A program made the translations under genes and the position numbers. A DNA stretch of 64,000 nt, from positions 22,496,969 through 22,560,968 of the forward strand of contig NC_092092.1 in assembly GCF_045679555.1 (NCBI RefSeq), in the 5' to 3' direction. The stretch is from Salvelinus alpinus. Taxonomy: Eukaryota; Chordata; Actinopteri; Salmoniformes; Salmonidae. Below the pieces are notes generated by a model. That model did not search any database. It was not told where the DNA came from and saw only the letters and a program-made list of their open reading frames with translations. Shown here one piece after another: positions 12,240-24,543 of this stretch (its first letter is position 1; every line of letters begins with the position of its first letter).

Positions 12240-13830
12240 CAGTGGGGCAAAAAAGTATTTAGTCAGCCACCAATTGTGCAAGTTCTCCCACTTAAAAAGA
12301 TGAGAGAGGCCTGTAATTTTCATCATAGGTACACTTCAACTATGGCAGACAAAATGAGGAAAAAAAATCCAGAAAATCACATTGTAGGATTTTTTATGAA
12401 TTTATTTGCAAATTATGGTGGAAAATAAGTATTTGGTCAATAACAAAAGTTTATCTCAATACTTTGTTATATACCCTTTGTTGGCAATGACAGAGATCAA
12501 ACGTTTTCTGTAAGTCTTCACAAGGTTTTCACACACTGTTGCTGGTATTTTGGCCCATTCCTCCATGCTGATCTCCTCTAGAGCAGTGATGTTTTGGGGC
12601 TGTTGCTGGGCAACACGGACTTTCAACTCCCTCCAAAGATTTTCTATGGGGTTGAGATCTGGAGACTGGCTAGGCCACTCCAGGACCTTGAAATGCTTCT
12701 TACGAAGCCACTCCTTCGTTGCCCGGGCGGTGTGTTTGGGATCATTGTCATGCTGAAAGACCCAGCCACGTTTCATCTTCAATGCCCTTGCTGATGGAAG
12801 GAGGTTTTCACTCAAAATCTCACGATACATGGCCCCATTCATTCTGTCCTTTACACGGATCAGTCGTCCTGGTCCCTTTGCAGAAAAACAGCCCCAAAGC
12901 ATGATGTTTCCACCCCCATGCTTCACAGTAGGTATGGTGTTCTTTGGATGCAACTCAGCATTCTTTGTCCTCCGAGTTTTTACCAAAAAGTTATATTTTG
13001 GTTTCATCTGACCATATGACATTCTCCCAATCATCTTCTGGATCATCCAAATGCTCTCTAGCAAACTTCAGACGGGCCTGGACATGTACTGGCTTAAGCA
13101 GGGGGACACGTCTGGCACTGCAGGATTTGAGTCCCTGGCGGCGTAGTGTGTTACTGATGGTAGGCTTTGTTACTTTGGTCCCAGCTCTCTGCAGGTCATT
13201 CACTAGGTCCCCCCGTGTGGTTCTGGGATTTTTGCTCACCGTTCTTGTGATCATTTTGACCCCACGGGGTGAGATCTTGCGTGGAGCCCCAGATCGAGGG
13301 AGATTATCAGTGGTCTTGTATGTCTTCCATTTCCTAATAATTGCTCCCACAGTTGATTTTTTCAAACCAAGCTGCTTACCTATTGCAGATTCAGTCTTCC
13401 CAGCCTGGTGCAGGTCTACAATTTTGTTTCTGGTGTCCTTTGACAGCTCTTTGGTCTTGGCCATAGTGGAGTTTGGAGTGTGACTGTTTGAGGTTGTGGA
13501 CAGGTGTCTTTTATACTGATAACAAGTTCAAACAGGTGCCATTAATACAGGTAACGAGTGCAGGACAGAGGAGCCTCTTAAAGAAGAAGTTACAGGTCTG
13601 TGAGAGCCAGAAATCTTGCTTGTTTGTAGGTGACCAAATACTTATTTTCCACCATAATTTGCAAATAAATTCATTAAAAATCCTACAATGTGATTTTCTG
13701 GATTGTTTTTTCTCATTTTGTCTGTCATAGTTGAAGTGTACCTATGATGACAATTACAGGCCTCTCTCATCTTTTTAAGTGGGAGAACTTGCACAATTGG
13801 TGGCTGACTAAATACTTTTTTGCCCCACTG
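12240..13830 (-). mobile_element. Nearly complete Tc1-like transposon with about 210-bp TIRs
   Basis: The ends are inverted copies starting 'cagtggggcaaaaaagtatt'; the match extends to about 12447 on the left and back to about 13622 on the right with few mismatches. TA duplications lie at 12238-12239 and 13831-13832. The long TIRs are of the IR/DR type known in fish Tc1 elements. The 1.59-kb length matches autonomous Tc1 elements, and a two-part transposase frame fills the middle. Confidence 0.96.
12456..13464 (-). pseudogene. Tc1-like DD34E transposase, broken by a stop and frameshift
   Basis: The product would be a cut-and-paste transposase that binds the element's TIRs. The N-terminal part (13464-12991, 157 codons) starts [16 protein letters not shown], has paired helix-turn-helix regions with a linker '[10 protein letters not shown]', and carries the first catalytic Asp in WSDET. 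It ends at a TAA two codons after that motif. The C-terminal part (from about 13010 to 12456) is in another frame and carries the second Asp in FQHDND and the Glu in DLNPIENLW, with exactly 34 residues between them. All three catalytic residues survive, but the gene is interrupted by a nonsense codon plus a nearby frameshift, so this copy is not autonomous. It could still be mobilised through its intact ends. Confidence 0.93.
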
Positions 13831-13832
13831 TA

Positions 13833-14745
13833 TATGAAATCATTTTGAGTCAAACCATAGCCTCAGATGATTAAAAAACAAAGATGGACTATGTTTTTAG
13901 TGAGGGGAGGAAATCTTATAAACACATGAACACATTGACTGACATGGTGACAGAGACCGTTGATGCTGAAATTAACATACTGGTAATTCATTTATAATTC
14001 CAAAGACTGTCAAAAGATACACTGAACATAATGTCATAATAATATCAGTGTAACTAAAGTATTTCTGAAATGGTCTTTTGATTTGGTGTATATATCCTTA
14101 AGGCCAGTCCAGTCAGGCCAGCCATGATTGTACGCATTGTCACCTTCATGGTCACCTCTGGGATGACGGCAGCGAGCGTTCCCGTCTGTTCTCCATGCAA
14201 CGGATTAGAGGAGCATGTAGCAGAGCTGTCTACTACAAGATGATTTATGACTGCTGGGACACTGCCTTCCACTGACAGCTTCAGCTGTATTGACACTATA
14301 GTTATTGTCAGCAGTGACAGCCCACAAAGCCTCAGGCCAGGGCAGGAGTACACGGTCATATCAGAGCCTCTGACGATACAGTACATTTAATATTAGTCCA
14401 CTTGAAACCAAGCAGGTTCATGCATGGAACTGCTTGGGTAAAATATGTAATCAATCTAGCCTGTTCCTTGGCTTAATTTGGCGACAACAATATTGGGAAA
14501 AGTTTGTGATTGGCATATGACTAGAGGGATTCCAAGTCTTTGCAAAACATTTGCCTTTGATATTATACTGTGGACTATGACCCCAATTAATGAGAGGAAC
14601 AGCTTGTGGGGGTGTGCATTTAACAATTCTGATACAGTATTAACATTCTTAGTGAGCCCCTCTGCAATTGATTGAATTGTGGCCTAGTGTAGGTTTCTAC
14701 TGAGGCAAATCAAACTTGCTATAGCTACTCTAGCGCTTAATTAAG
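13833..14745. other. Unassigned intergenic sequence
   Basis: No recognisable gene or transposon ends. Confidence 0.4.
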
Positions 14746-14860
14746 GGTGGCAGATAGCCTAGTGGTCTGAGCATTGGGCCATTAACGGCAATGTTGCTGT
14801 TTCAAATTCTAACAAAAATCTGTTGATGTCCCTTGATCACATCAACAGAGGGTGCAACAG
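14746..14860 (+). mobile_element. 5' fragment of a tRNA-derived SINE
   Basis: The segment 'ggcagatagcctagtggtct' with 'gcattgggcc' matches the tRNA-like head of the other SINEs here, but the body degenerates after about 70 bp. It directly precedes the Tc1 derivative that follows. Confidence 0.55.
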
Positions 14861-15530
14861 AAAGATCCAAGAAATTTTCCATACTCACAAAAAGCGTATT
14901 TCTCTAATATTTTTGGCACAAATTTGTTTACATCCCTGTTAGTGAGCATTTCTCCTTTGCCAAGATAATTCATCCACCTAACAGGTGTGGCATATCAAGA
15001 ACCTGATTAAACAGCATGATTATTACACAGGTGCACCTTGTGCTGGGGACATTTTTTTTGCAGTTTTGAGGGAGTGTGTAATTGCCATGCTAACTGCAGT
15101 AATGTCCACCAGCGTTGTTGCCAGAAAATGTAATGTTAATTTTTCTACCATAAGCCGCCTCCAACATCGTTTCAGAGTATTTGGCAGTACGTCCAACCGG
15201 CTTCAACCACAGACCACATGTAACCACGCCAGCCCAAGACCTCCACATCTGGCTTCTTCACCTGCGGGATTGTCTGAGACCAGCCACCCAGACAGCTGAT
15301 GAAACTGAGAAGTATTTCTGTCTGTAATAAAGCCCTTATGTGTGGAAAAACTCTTTGGCTGGGCCTGGTTCCCAGGTGCGTGGGCCTATGACTGTGCCCC
15401 TGCCCAGTCATGTGAAATCCATAGATTAGGGCCAATTGAATTAATTTCAATTGACTAATTTCCTTATATGAAATATAAGTCAGTGAAATCATTTAAATTG
15501 CTGCATGTTGAGTTTATATTTTTGTTCAGT
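14861..15530 (+). mobile_element. Internally deleted Tc1-like element
   Basis: The right end, whose reverse complement begins 'actgaacaaaaatataaact', is a Tc1-type terminus followed by TA at 15531. The left part, from about 14868, resembles subterminal sequence of the same family without its outermost TIR. Only the 5' part of a transposase reading remains: a helix-turn-helix-like stretch around 15090-15190 ('FSTISRLQHRF'). It then jumps to the 3' end near 15300, so the catalytic domain is deleted. Confidence 0.75.
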
Positions 15531-16689
15531 ATAATTTAGACTGGCCCTTTGATCAATTCTGAACATGAATAAAATATCTACTAAAAACTCAGTCTGGCTT
15601 TCAACTTAAAGTTGTAATAGTAGAATGCACAAGGTGCAATTTCGAAATTGGGTAGTGCATCATCAGTTCCTCTTGTCATGTCAGTCATTGCATACCTTAG
15701 AGAGCTATCTATAACGTGTAAGAAATGCCCAGATCAACTAGCCCATGTCAGCAAATGTTTTTTAGACAGTTTTTTTTTTAGCCCATAGATTTTGTTGTAA
15801 TGTTTGAGTCACTTAGATATCACATGAATAAACATTAGACATGGCAAAATGTATAGAATCACAAGAAAATTTGCTTTAGAACTGCTACATTTTCTCTGCA
15901 TCCCATGACAAAATGTGTAGAACTGCAGGAAATAATTAGATTTTTTTTATTTATTAGGATCCCCATTAGCCGACGCTAATGGCGACAGCTAGTCTACTGG
16001 GGTACGACACATAACGAAAAAGACATAACAGACAAAAGACTTTACAATATACATACATTTAAAAACATTAGCGTGTAGTGTGTGTGCATCAGTTACACAT
16101 ACATGTCAGTACATGCACACAACAATTAGGTCACATGGGGGAGAGGCGTGGTGCTGTGAGATGTTGCTTTATTTGTTTTTTGAAACCAGGTTTGCAGTTC
16201 ACTTGCGCTATATAAGATGGAAGGGAGTCCTCAACTGCATAGCATTAATATTAATATTAGCCTTTTGATTACAATGAAGAGCAAGATGTGCCGCTTTGTT
16301 CTGAGCCAGCTGCAGCTTAACTAGATCATTCTTTGCAGCACTTGACCATATGATTGGACAATAATCAAGATTAGATAAAACTAGAGCCTACAGGACTTGC
16401 TTTGTGGTGTCAAAAAAGCAGAGCATCTCTATATTACGGACAGACCTCTCCCAATCTTTACAACCATTGAATCTATTTGTTTTGACCATGACAGTTTACA
16501 ATCTAAGCTAACACCAAGACATTAAGTCACCTCAACTTGTTCAACAGCCACACCATTCATTACCAGATTCAGCTGAGGTCTAGAACTTAGGGAATGATTT
16601 GTACCAAATACAATGCTCTTAGTTTTAGAGATGTTCAGGACCAGTTTATTACTGGCCACCCATTCCAAAACAGACTGCAACTCTTTGTT

Positions 16690-18660
16690 AAGGGTTTCAG
16701 TGACTTAATTAGCTGCAATTGCTGATGCGTATATGGTTGAATCATCAGCATACATGGACACACATGCTTTGTTTAATGCCAGTGGCAGGTCACTGGTAAA
16801 AATAGAAAAGAGTAGAGCCTTGCAGTACACTACACTACATGTTTGACATTAGAGAATCTTCCATTAAAGTAAACCCTCTGAGTTATATTAGATGGCTCTA
16901 AATCAACAACATGGCAGAGGTTGAAAAGCCATAATACATGCGTTTTCTCAACATGTTATGATCAATAATATCAAAGGCTGCACTGAAATCTAACAGTACA
17001 GCTCCCACAATCATCTTGTTATCAATTTATTTCAACCAATCATCAGTCATTTGTTTCAGTGCAGTACATGAGTTGAGTGCCCTTCTCTATATGCATGCTG
17101 AAAGTCAGTTGTCTATTTGTTTACAAAGAAATACCATTGTATTTGGTCAAACACCATTTTTTCCAACAGTTTGCTAAGAGCTATCAGCAAGCTCCTGAGT
17201 GGCGCAGCGTTCTAAGGTACAGCATCTTAGTGCTTGAAGCATCACTACAGACACCCTGGTTCGAATCCAGGCTGTATCACAACCGGCCATGATTGGGAGT
17301 CCCATAGGGTGCCGCACAATTGGCCCAGCGTTGTCTGGGTTTGACCTGTGTAGGCTGTAATTGGCTTCCCTCCAGGCCTGAGGACAAATACTTTCCTCTA
17401 GGCTCCGATTAAAGATAGGAGAGGCTATAGAGTCAGTTACCATCCTCAGTAGCTTTCCATCGAAGTTGTCAATGCCAGGATGTTCGTCATTATTGATCGA
17501 TAATGTTAACTTACAATTATTTTCTTTCATTTTTAGTTTTTTTATGCATGACTACGATGGCTTACTGTTTGTTGTTGGCATTTCCTACCTAAGTTTGCCA
17601 CTTTGACAATGAAGTAATCATTAAAATAATTGGCAAGATCAAATGGTTTTGTGATGAATAAGCCATCTGATTCAATGAAAGAGTTGAATTTGTATTTCTG
17701 CCCATAATTTCATTTTTTTCCATCATTCTTTATATCATTGATATTCGCTTCATAATACAGTTTCTTCTTCTTTTTGTTGAGTTTAGTCACATCATTTCTC
17801 AATTCGCAGTAAGTCAGCCAGTCAGGTGCATTGTTTATCAATAATTGGAAGAAGCAATTTCATAAATTCATAAAGTCCAGCATCTGGATGTTCCTTATTA
17901 ATCACATCAGAACAACAAATATTTTTTAACATCATCCACATAAGAGTCACAGCAAAATATTTTGTACACTACTTTGGGCCCAGCTGTTGGAACTTTGGCT
18001 TTCCTGGATATAGCCACTATATTATGATCACTGCATCCAATGGGTACGGATACAGCTTTAGAACAAAGCTCTACAGCATTAGTAAAAATGTGATCAATAC
18101 ATGTGGATGATCTTGTTCCTGTAGTGATTGTAAACACCCTGGTAAGTTGATTAACAACGTGAACCAGATTACAGGCACTTGTAACAGTGAGAAGCTTCCT
18201 CTTGAGATGACAGCTTGATGAAAACCAGTCAATATTCAGGTCCCAGAAGAAAGTAGAGCTCTCTGTTTACATCACATACATTATCAAGCATTTCATACAT
18301 ATTATTTAGATATTGACTGTTAGCACTTGGTGGCCTATAGCAACACCCCAAAAGAAAAGGCTTTAGATGTGCCAGGTGAACCTGTAACCACAACACTTCA
18401 ATAATACTTGACATAAGATCTTCTCTAGGCATTATATGGATATGGCTTTGAATATATACAGCCACACATCCCCCATAAGCATTCCTGTCTCTTCTATAGA
18501 TGTTATATCATTGTATTGCTACTGCCTTGCCATCAAATTAATTATCTGAGTCTCAGAAATGACTAATATATGAATGTTATCTGATGTTAGCGAGTTATTG
18601 ATTTCATGAACCTTATTTCTAAGGCTACATATATTAATATGGACTATTTTCAGCCCTTTC
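16690..18660 (-). pseudogene. LINE endonuclease-reverse transcriptase remnant
   Basis: An intact enzyme would nick target DNA and reverse-transcribe the LINE RNA. Visible blocks, each in a different frame, are: an endonuclease start 'IVHINICSLRNKVHEI' with 'VISETQ' near 18660-18520; a middle part with 'CCYRPPSAN' near 18340; the C-terminal 'CSDHNIVAISRK' near 18030; and the RT catalytic box MYADDSTIY near 16760-16730, where the two Asp are present. Frameshifts and stops separate all blocks, so it is inactive. Confidence 0.85.
17189..17375 (+). mobile_element. SlmI-type (tRNA-Leu-like) SINE inside the LINE
   Basis: The head 'gagtggcgcagcgttctaag' resembles tRNA-Leu and is followed by 'tggttcgaatccaggctgta' (box B-like) and 'gattgggagtcccatag'. 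The usual 3' tail is missing after 'gtaggctgt'. LINE sequence continues on both sides. Confidence 0.82.
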
Positions 18661-18745
18661 CTGGGTAGTGTATCAGAGATAGATATAATATGGAAGAGCA
18701 AACAAAGCAAGAGAAAAAATACATTCAGCAGTGCATTAATCAGTT

Positions 18746-18778
18746 GGTGTGTGTAAGTGTGTGTGTGTGTGTGTGTGC
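18746..18778. repeat. (GT)n microsatellite
   Basis: Interrupted GT run starting 'tggtgtgtgtaagtgtgtgt'. Confidence 0.9.
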
Positions 18779-19167
18779 TGCGGGGTTGAAGTTACGAACC
18801 CATAGGTTTGTCTCTCTCATCCCTTCCAGGCTTTTGGGAGGGAGGGTGTACAATGAGCCTGTCATAGCAGACGTAAGCAATGTCCCCACGTGCTCTGGGA
18901 GCTTTCATGACTGGGATAAGTTATTTTCCCTCCTGGCGCACAGCTTCAGGATACAATGCAGAAGATACAATGCAGAAGATACAATGCATTCAGAAAGTAT
19001 TCAGACCCCTTGACTTTTTCCACATTTTGTTATTCTAAAATTGATTAAATAAAAAAAAATCATTGGCAATCTACATACAATACCCCATAATGATAAAGCA
19101 AAAACAGGTTTAGAGAAATTTTAGCAATTGTATTAAATGTAAAAAACAGAAATACCTTATTTATTTG

Positions 19168-19367
19168 GAGGGGCGGCAGGTAGCCTAGTGGTTAGCGCGT
19201 TGGACTTGTAACCGAAAGGTTGCAAGATCGAATCCCTGAGCTGACACGGTAGAAATCTGTCGTTCTGCCCCTGAACAAGGCAGTTAACCCACTGTTCCTA
19301 GGCCGTCATTGTAAATAAGAATTTGTTCTTAACTAACTTGCGTAGTTAAATAAAGGTCAAATTTTTT
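19168..19367 (+). mobile_element. tRNA-derived SINE (HpaI-like head) inside Tc1
   Basis: Full-length copy: head 'ggcggcaggtagcctagtgg', middle 'ctgtcgttctgcccctgaac', tail 'gttcttaactaacttgcgta' and 'taaataaaggtcaaat'. Tc1 sequence resumes immediately after the A/T-rich tail ('tgtattcagaccctttgcta'). Confidence 0.92.
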
Positions 19368-19759
19368 AAATCATTTACATTTGTATTCAGACCCTTTGCT
19401 ATGAGACTCAAAATTAAGCTCAGGTGCATCCTGTTTCCATTGATCATCCTTGAGATGTTTCTACAACTTGATTGGAGTAAATTCAATTGATTGGACATGA
19501 TTTGGAAAGGAACACACCTGTCTATATAAGGTCTTGCAGTTGACAGTGTATGTCAGAGCAAAAACCCAGGATTTGTCAGTAGAGCTCCGAGACAGGATTG
19601 TGTCGAGGCACATATCTGGGGAAGGGTAACAAGAACACATTCTAAAATGGAAGAACTTTGGAACCACTAAGATACTAAGCGCCAGGCCAAACAGAGCAAT
19701 TGGGGAGAAGGGCCTTGGTCGGGGAGGTGACCAAGAACCCAATGGTCACTCTGACAGAG

Positions 19760-20437
19760 CTCCAGAGTTCCTCTGTGGAGATGGGAGAACCTTCCAGAAA
19801 GACTACCATCTCTGCAGCACTCCACCAATCAGGCCTTTATGGCCAGACGGAAGCCACTCTAGACACATAACAGCCCGCTTGGAGTTTGCCAAAAGGCACC
19901 TAAAGGACTCTGACCATCAGAAACAAGATTCTCTGGTCTGATGAAACCAAGATTGAACTCTCTGGCCTGAATGCTAAGTGTTACATCTGAAGGAAACCTG
20001 CCATCATCTCTACGGAAGCATGGTAGTGGCAGCATCTTGCTGTGGGGTTGTTTTTGAGCGGTAGGGACTGGGAGACTAGTCAGGATCGGGGGAAAGATGA
20101 ACGGAGTAAAGTACAGAGAGATCCTTGATGAAAACCTGCTCCAGAGTGCGCAGGACTTCAGACTTGGGCGAAGGTTCACCTTCCAACAGGACAATGACCC
20201 TAAGCACACAGCCAAGACAACGCAAGCGTGGCTTCGGGACAAGTCTTTGAATGTCCTTGAGTGGCCTAGCCAGAGCCCGGACTTGAATCCGATCGAACAT
20301 CTCTGGAGAGACCTGAAAATAGCTGTGCAGCTATGCTCCCCATCCAACCTGACAGAGGATCTGCGGAGAAGAACGGGAAAAACTCCCCAAATACAGTATT
20401 GCCAAGTTTGTAGCGTCATACCCCAGAAGACTTGAGA
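19760..20437 (+). pseudogene. Tc1-like transposase remnant
   Basis: The C-terminal portion reads [19 protein letters not shown] from 20097, with the second catalytic Asp in [13 protein letters not shown] and the Glu in DLNPIEHLW. The upstream half, including the first Asp (TGGTCTGATGAAACC, near 19936), lies in shifted frames. The C-terminus diverges after about 20380 and joins unrelated sequence. Confidence 0.85.
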
Positions 20438-20820
20438 CTGTAACTGCTTGTTGAGCTCATTTTGTTTGTTTAAAAGATCCTTCACCTGTGAAAGAGAGAC
20501 ACCACTGTCCTCAACGGTACTCCTGCCGGCTTTGGTTTTTGTCATGGTAGCAACGTTACACTGTTACTCCTCATAGTTCCAGACAGGGCAGGTCGCAGGG
20601 AAGATTGAACACAAAAACAACAAACAGCAGGGATCTAGACAGCCACAAGCCTGAGACAATCCGCTGTCCCAGCCACAATGGTTAATGGCGTCGCGGGCTG
20701 CGTTCAAGCCCTCAAGAAACCCCCCCCCCTAGCTTAATAAACAGCTCCTCTGACCCGGCCGGTCGGCAGGATCACTGGACATGCTGGATTTTCCCCAATG
20801 CTGGAAAGGTGAGTGAAAAA
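20438..20820 (-). mobile_element. Possible 5' fragment of an L1-like LINE
   Basis: On the minus strand a frame begins at 20545, MTKTKAGRSTVEDSGVSLSQ, and continues with a Leu/Lys/Gln-rich helix-prone stretch ending '[10 protein letters not shown]' before crossing into reversed Tc1 sequence at about 20437. This looks like the start of an ORF1 with a coiled coil from a fish L1-like element, with GC-rich leader sequence at 20560-20820. Family assignment is a judgement by eye. Confidence 0.45.
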
Positions 20821-20829
20821 GTTTGGGAA

Positions 20830-23800
20830 CCCCTGGTCTATAGTGTGGTTTCTAGCGTTTTTTAGTGTGTGGCATGTTAATTATTTTCTCTTCACATGAA
20901 TTTGGCTTTAGCATTGGAACGGTTTAAGCTACAAAATATTATGACCCCATTCCTGAAAGCTAAGATTCTCAGGAACACGTACATACCGTACTCCTTAGAA
21001 GGGACTGTGACAAAAAATGCACCTAATGACTGAGGAAAATTAATTGAAAGCATACTGGCATTAATTTGGCATTACCTGATTTGACATATATTTGGTGTTA
21101 CTTATTGAGATGAATAGTTTTCAAATGATTTTAAAATTATCTAATTACTTTTAAGAAGATTTTAATAGTATTTTTTTTTTTAAATAAATGGTGAGAGCAT
21201 TGCGCCTTTTCCTTTTCAATGGTGACCACATTTTTTGGGATGCAACTCAACTCACGTTGGTTGTCTCTTATTATGTTTAGCAACATATAATTTTAAGAAA
21301 GTAGCTAAATTGGTGTGCGTGCTTTGCTTTTTTTATACAATTCTTCCGAAGAATAATTGCATGTGGAAAATGTCCAGCCCCCCTGCAATGAACCTTTTAT
21401 TTTTTTTATATATTTTTTTTTACATCTGGCCCCCGTAAGGGTATAGCCCTGTTCTATATCCTAAATTAGCCTACAAAATATAGCCAACATCTTTTTGGAA
21501 TGTTCATTGAAATCGCTGCGGGGTTTTTAGTTCGCTGTTCAGAAATATGAGGCAGAGATGTAGGCTACATCATAGGTGTAGTAATACATGCCCAGAGCGT
21601 GATTTGGTTGTTTAGTTCTGGTAAACAGGCATCCGGGGGGTGGCGGGCCTCGGTCGCGCAGCCTCAGCCAAGATATTATATAGTTGACAGGTCTAGTAGT
21701 ATTTCAACCACTTGAGACGGTGCTTAAAATGCACAAAAGAGTAAATATGAATGTCCAGGTTACGATCCTTAAGACAAGTAGCCATCAGTATGCTTCCACG
21801 GGCGCACTATGTAACAATAGGACTTAAAGGGAGAAGGCTTACACATTCCCTCTGATCTGCAGATATCCATTGTGGACTGGACTTTTTAATTAATAGGCTG
21901 CGGAGGAAGAGCATGGCCTTTGTTTGTCCCCTATCTGTTTGTTCCCATTCCCACACAGTCAAGGGCACAACATGGGAGCTCATCAGTCACAGGGGTATCA
22001 CTCTACCTGCCTGGCTTTAATGGCAACCTAAAAGAGGATTGGCCTGAGTCAATCTATCAACGTTGGCATGTGCTGACCTAACCTGGCTGTGTTTTAGTGA
22101 AGCCACAGTCCTTTCCCCATGAGGCTCAAATAATTATTAATCCACTGTGATTGTCCAGCAACTTTTTAGTCATTTAGGGTCATCAGGGAAAGGTCATCTG
22201 AGGGCGACACAGTGGGGATGAAACAATGTGGTGGTTTTTGGGGGAGAAAGTGTGGGTTTGGATGCCTCCCATAAACAGCTTTAGGCTGTCAACAAATGCT
22301 GGGTCAACAAATGTCAGTTTTTAGTCTGCTACCACTTGGGGACCGGTGTGTGTATATCATTGGCTCTCTATAAAATATTGTTCACCTCATGTACATTTTT
22401 GATTGAATTTATTTGCCCCCCCCCAAAAAAACTATACTCTGCTACACTTTTTAGTTTTAGTATTTAAAGTAAAACAATTACCAACTGCTTTATTGTCTCA
22501 ACTTTCGTGATAGAACTCCATCCATATCATCATTAATATCTTCTTTACAAAATGTTATGCTTCAGAAAATGAAAGCTTATGCTTCAGAAAAGAATTGTGG
22601 TAAAATATTTTAGTCAACCTTTTTATCTGAGTAGTACATTCATGACAGGCTTGATGTCCACAATGTCCACAAATCAAAACGCTAGACAAGGTGGGATTTT
22701 GTTGGGGTCAGTAAAATGTATTATGCAAGAAATGTCACTGGAAATGCTTTTATGCACAAATATTTATATAATAACCATCATATATTCTATATGTGCGCTC
22801 TAGTCAACAGCGTGCAGATGTGTCAATTTGATGGAAACACATCTCTGGTTGGAAAATGCGCATATTGTTTCTATGCAGATTTTAGAATATTCGCATGAAA
22901 ATCTGTCGCCAATTGTATGGAAATCTAGCTCATGACATCAAAGTCCCTTTAAAGCCAACGTTTACACAAGTTTCCCAAGGTCTCTCTACAAATGTAGAGA
23001 GACTGACAGAGAGGCCCTCAGAGGGACTTAACCTGGGAACCACAGGGATTTAGTATGTGGGAGCTTCCATATAAAACCCTCTACCTCAAATACAAGGCAA
23101 TTTATGATGCACTCTCATTGTGGCCTAAGGAGGCTTTGTCTGGAACCATACAACACATATTCTAAAGATGTTTGGGTTCTGTAGTTCATAAATCTCCACC
23201 TCGCCTTTGCAGTGCCGTCTGAGAGCCTGCTCTATATCATATTCAGTTAGGTCTCAGTGCCACTTATGAATGGTCAGTCTGAGACTCAGACACTGGCGGG
23301 TGGTCTGCCACATGAGGGTTAAGTATGGTTCCGTCCAAAGAGCTCTCAGTACCCGCGGTTGTTAAAAAAATAAGTTATGTGGGCTTTATATCTTTTGGCA
23401 GTCAGAAAATTGACGATACTGGCGAAGTAACACATTGCTGCCCTAAGGCTGAACTTCATGCTTGAACAACATTGGTTCCAAGAAATGTATCGGACTGATC
23501 ATCAAAGCAAGGTAAGAATCTTCAATATTTAAATTCATTGCATTCCTTTTAATCTAAGAATAGGGAAAAACAAAAAAAGTTCTCTAAACTTCACTGAAAA
23601 GGTCAAGAGAGGTGTTTAAGTGTTGAGATTCATAATGTAACTGGTCGGTATAACTAACATTCCATTTAAGGGCTTTAAATAACCTTCAAACATCCAAGGA
23701 ATACACATTTTTCAAATGACTACCAATGAAATAGCATTTTAAGTGAAGAGAGCAGACTGCCTGAATCTTGGCTTAGCCCCTGATTAAGAATGAGGCCAAT

Positions 23801-23876
23801 ATTAACAGAATACAGTATTATATGATAGTGGAACCTGTGGATTTGTGAAGTAGTTGTCTCTACTGAGCTGATCGTA
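20830..23876. other. Unassigned intergenic sequence
   Basis: Long AT-rich stretch with homopolymer runs and no splice-bounded frame or transposon end that I can identify. Confidence 0.4.
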
Positions 23877-24543
23877 TGCCGTCCTCGAAATCAATGCTTC
23901 TGGACTTCCTGATGGGCTTCCCCCAGGTGGTGAGGGTAAGCAACAACAAATCCACTATGCTGACCCTCAACACAGTGTCCCTTCAGGGGTGCATGCTTAG
24001 TCCCCCCTGATTCTCTTGCACCAGCTCTATGCACACTCGCTGGACTCTACCTATACACTCAAACATACTACACTGACACTACAACACACACACACACACA
24101 CACTACATACACTCACACACACACACGCATATCGACGCCACACACACATGCACAAACACAAACACACACACACACACATACTACATTGACACTAAAACAC
24201 ACACACACACGTATATCGACACCACACACACACACACACACACACGCACACACTGCTGCTACTCTGTTTAATATATCCTGATTGCCTAGTCACTTTTACC
24301 TACATACATGTACATATTACCTCAATTACCTCAACTACCTCGTACCCCTACACATTGACTCGGTACTGGTACTCCTTCTATATAGTCTCGTTATTGATAT
24401 TTTATTGTGTTACCATTTCTGCAAATGTTTCTTACTTTTAACTCTGCATTGTTGGAAAAGGGCTCGTAAGTAAGCATTCACATTAAAGTCTACACCTGTT
24501 GTATTACGTACATTTGACAAATACAATTTGATTTGATTTGATT
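23877..24543 (+). mobile_element. L2-like LINE fragment with expanded CA repeat
   Basis: The first part (23877-24020) resembles the reverse transcriptase region of a salmonid L2 LINE, including a 'cttcaggggtgcatgcttag' segment corresponding to a Q-G-C-L-S-P type motif. After a long (CA)n tract (24081-24252) comes the 3' region ending in 'tttgatttgatttgatt'. Its 3' region matches the copy at 45382-45937. Most of the coding region is missing. Confidence 0.8.
24081..24252. repeat. (CA)n microsatellite, interrupted
   Basis: Several CA runs separated by 'tacatacact', 'cgcatatcgacgcc' and similar short segments, which are themselves partly duplicated ('atatcgac' twice). It lies inside the L2-like fragment. 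Confidence 0.92.

Larger units (their letters stand above)
15945..18700 (-). mobile_element. Decayed non-LTR retrotransposon (LINE)
   Basis: Read on the minus strand, an endonuclease region (about 18660-17900) is followed by reverse transcriptase sequence (about 17530-16690) and a 3' region ending near 15945. The 3' part 'ggatccccattag' also occurs at about 46640, where a second 3' fragment of the same family lies. A SlmI-type SINE interrupts it at 17189-17375. It is probably of the L2/CR1/Rex1 group; the exact clade was not tested. Confidence 0.85.
18982..20437 (+). mobile_element. Tc1-like transposon, 3' end truncated, with nested SINE
   Basis: The left end 'caatgcattcagaaagtatt' is preceded by TA (18980-18981) and follows three tandem copies of 'agaagatacaatgc' (about 18952-18990). 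The transposase region runs on the plus strand and stops near 20437 without the right TIR, where an L1-like fragment is joined in reverse. A SINE sits at 19168-19367. The 5' portion of the same family recurs in reverse at 51488-52160. Confidence 0.88.

Noticed and set aside
12550-13483. Plus-strand frames of 60-179 codons
   Set aside because: Antisense shadows of the minus-strand Tc1 transposase.
19859-20545. 228-codon minus frame as one gene
   Set aside because: It joins an L1-like start to antisense Tc1 transposase; a chimera of two repeats.
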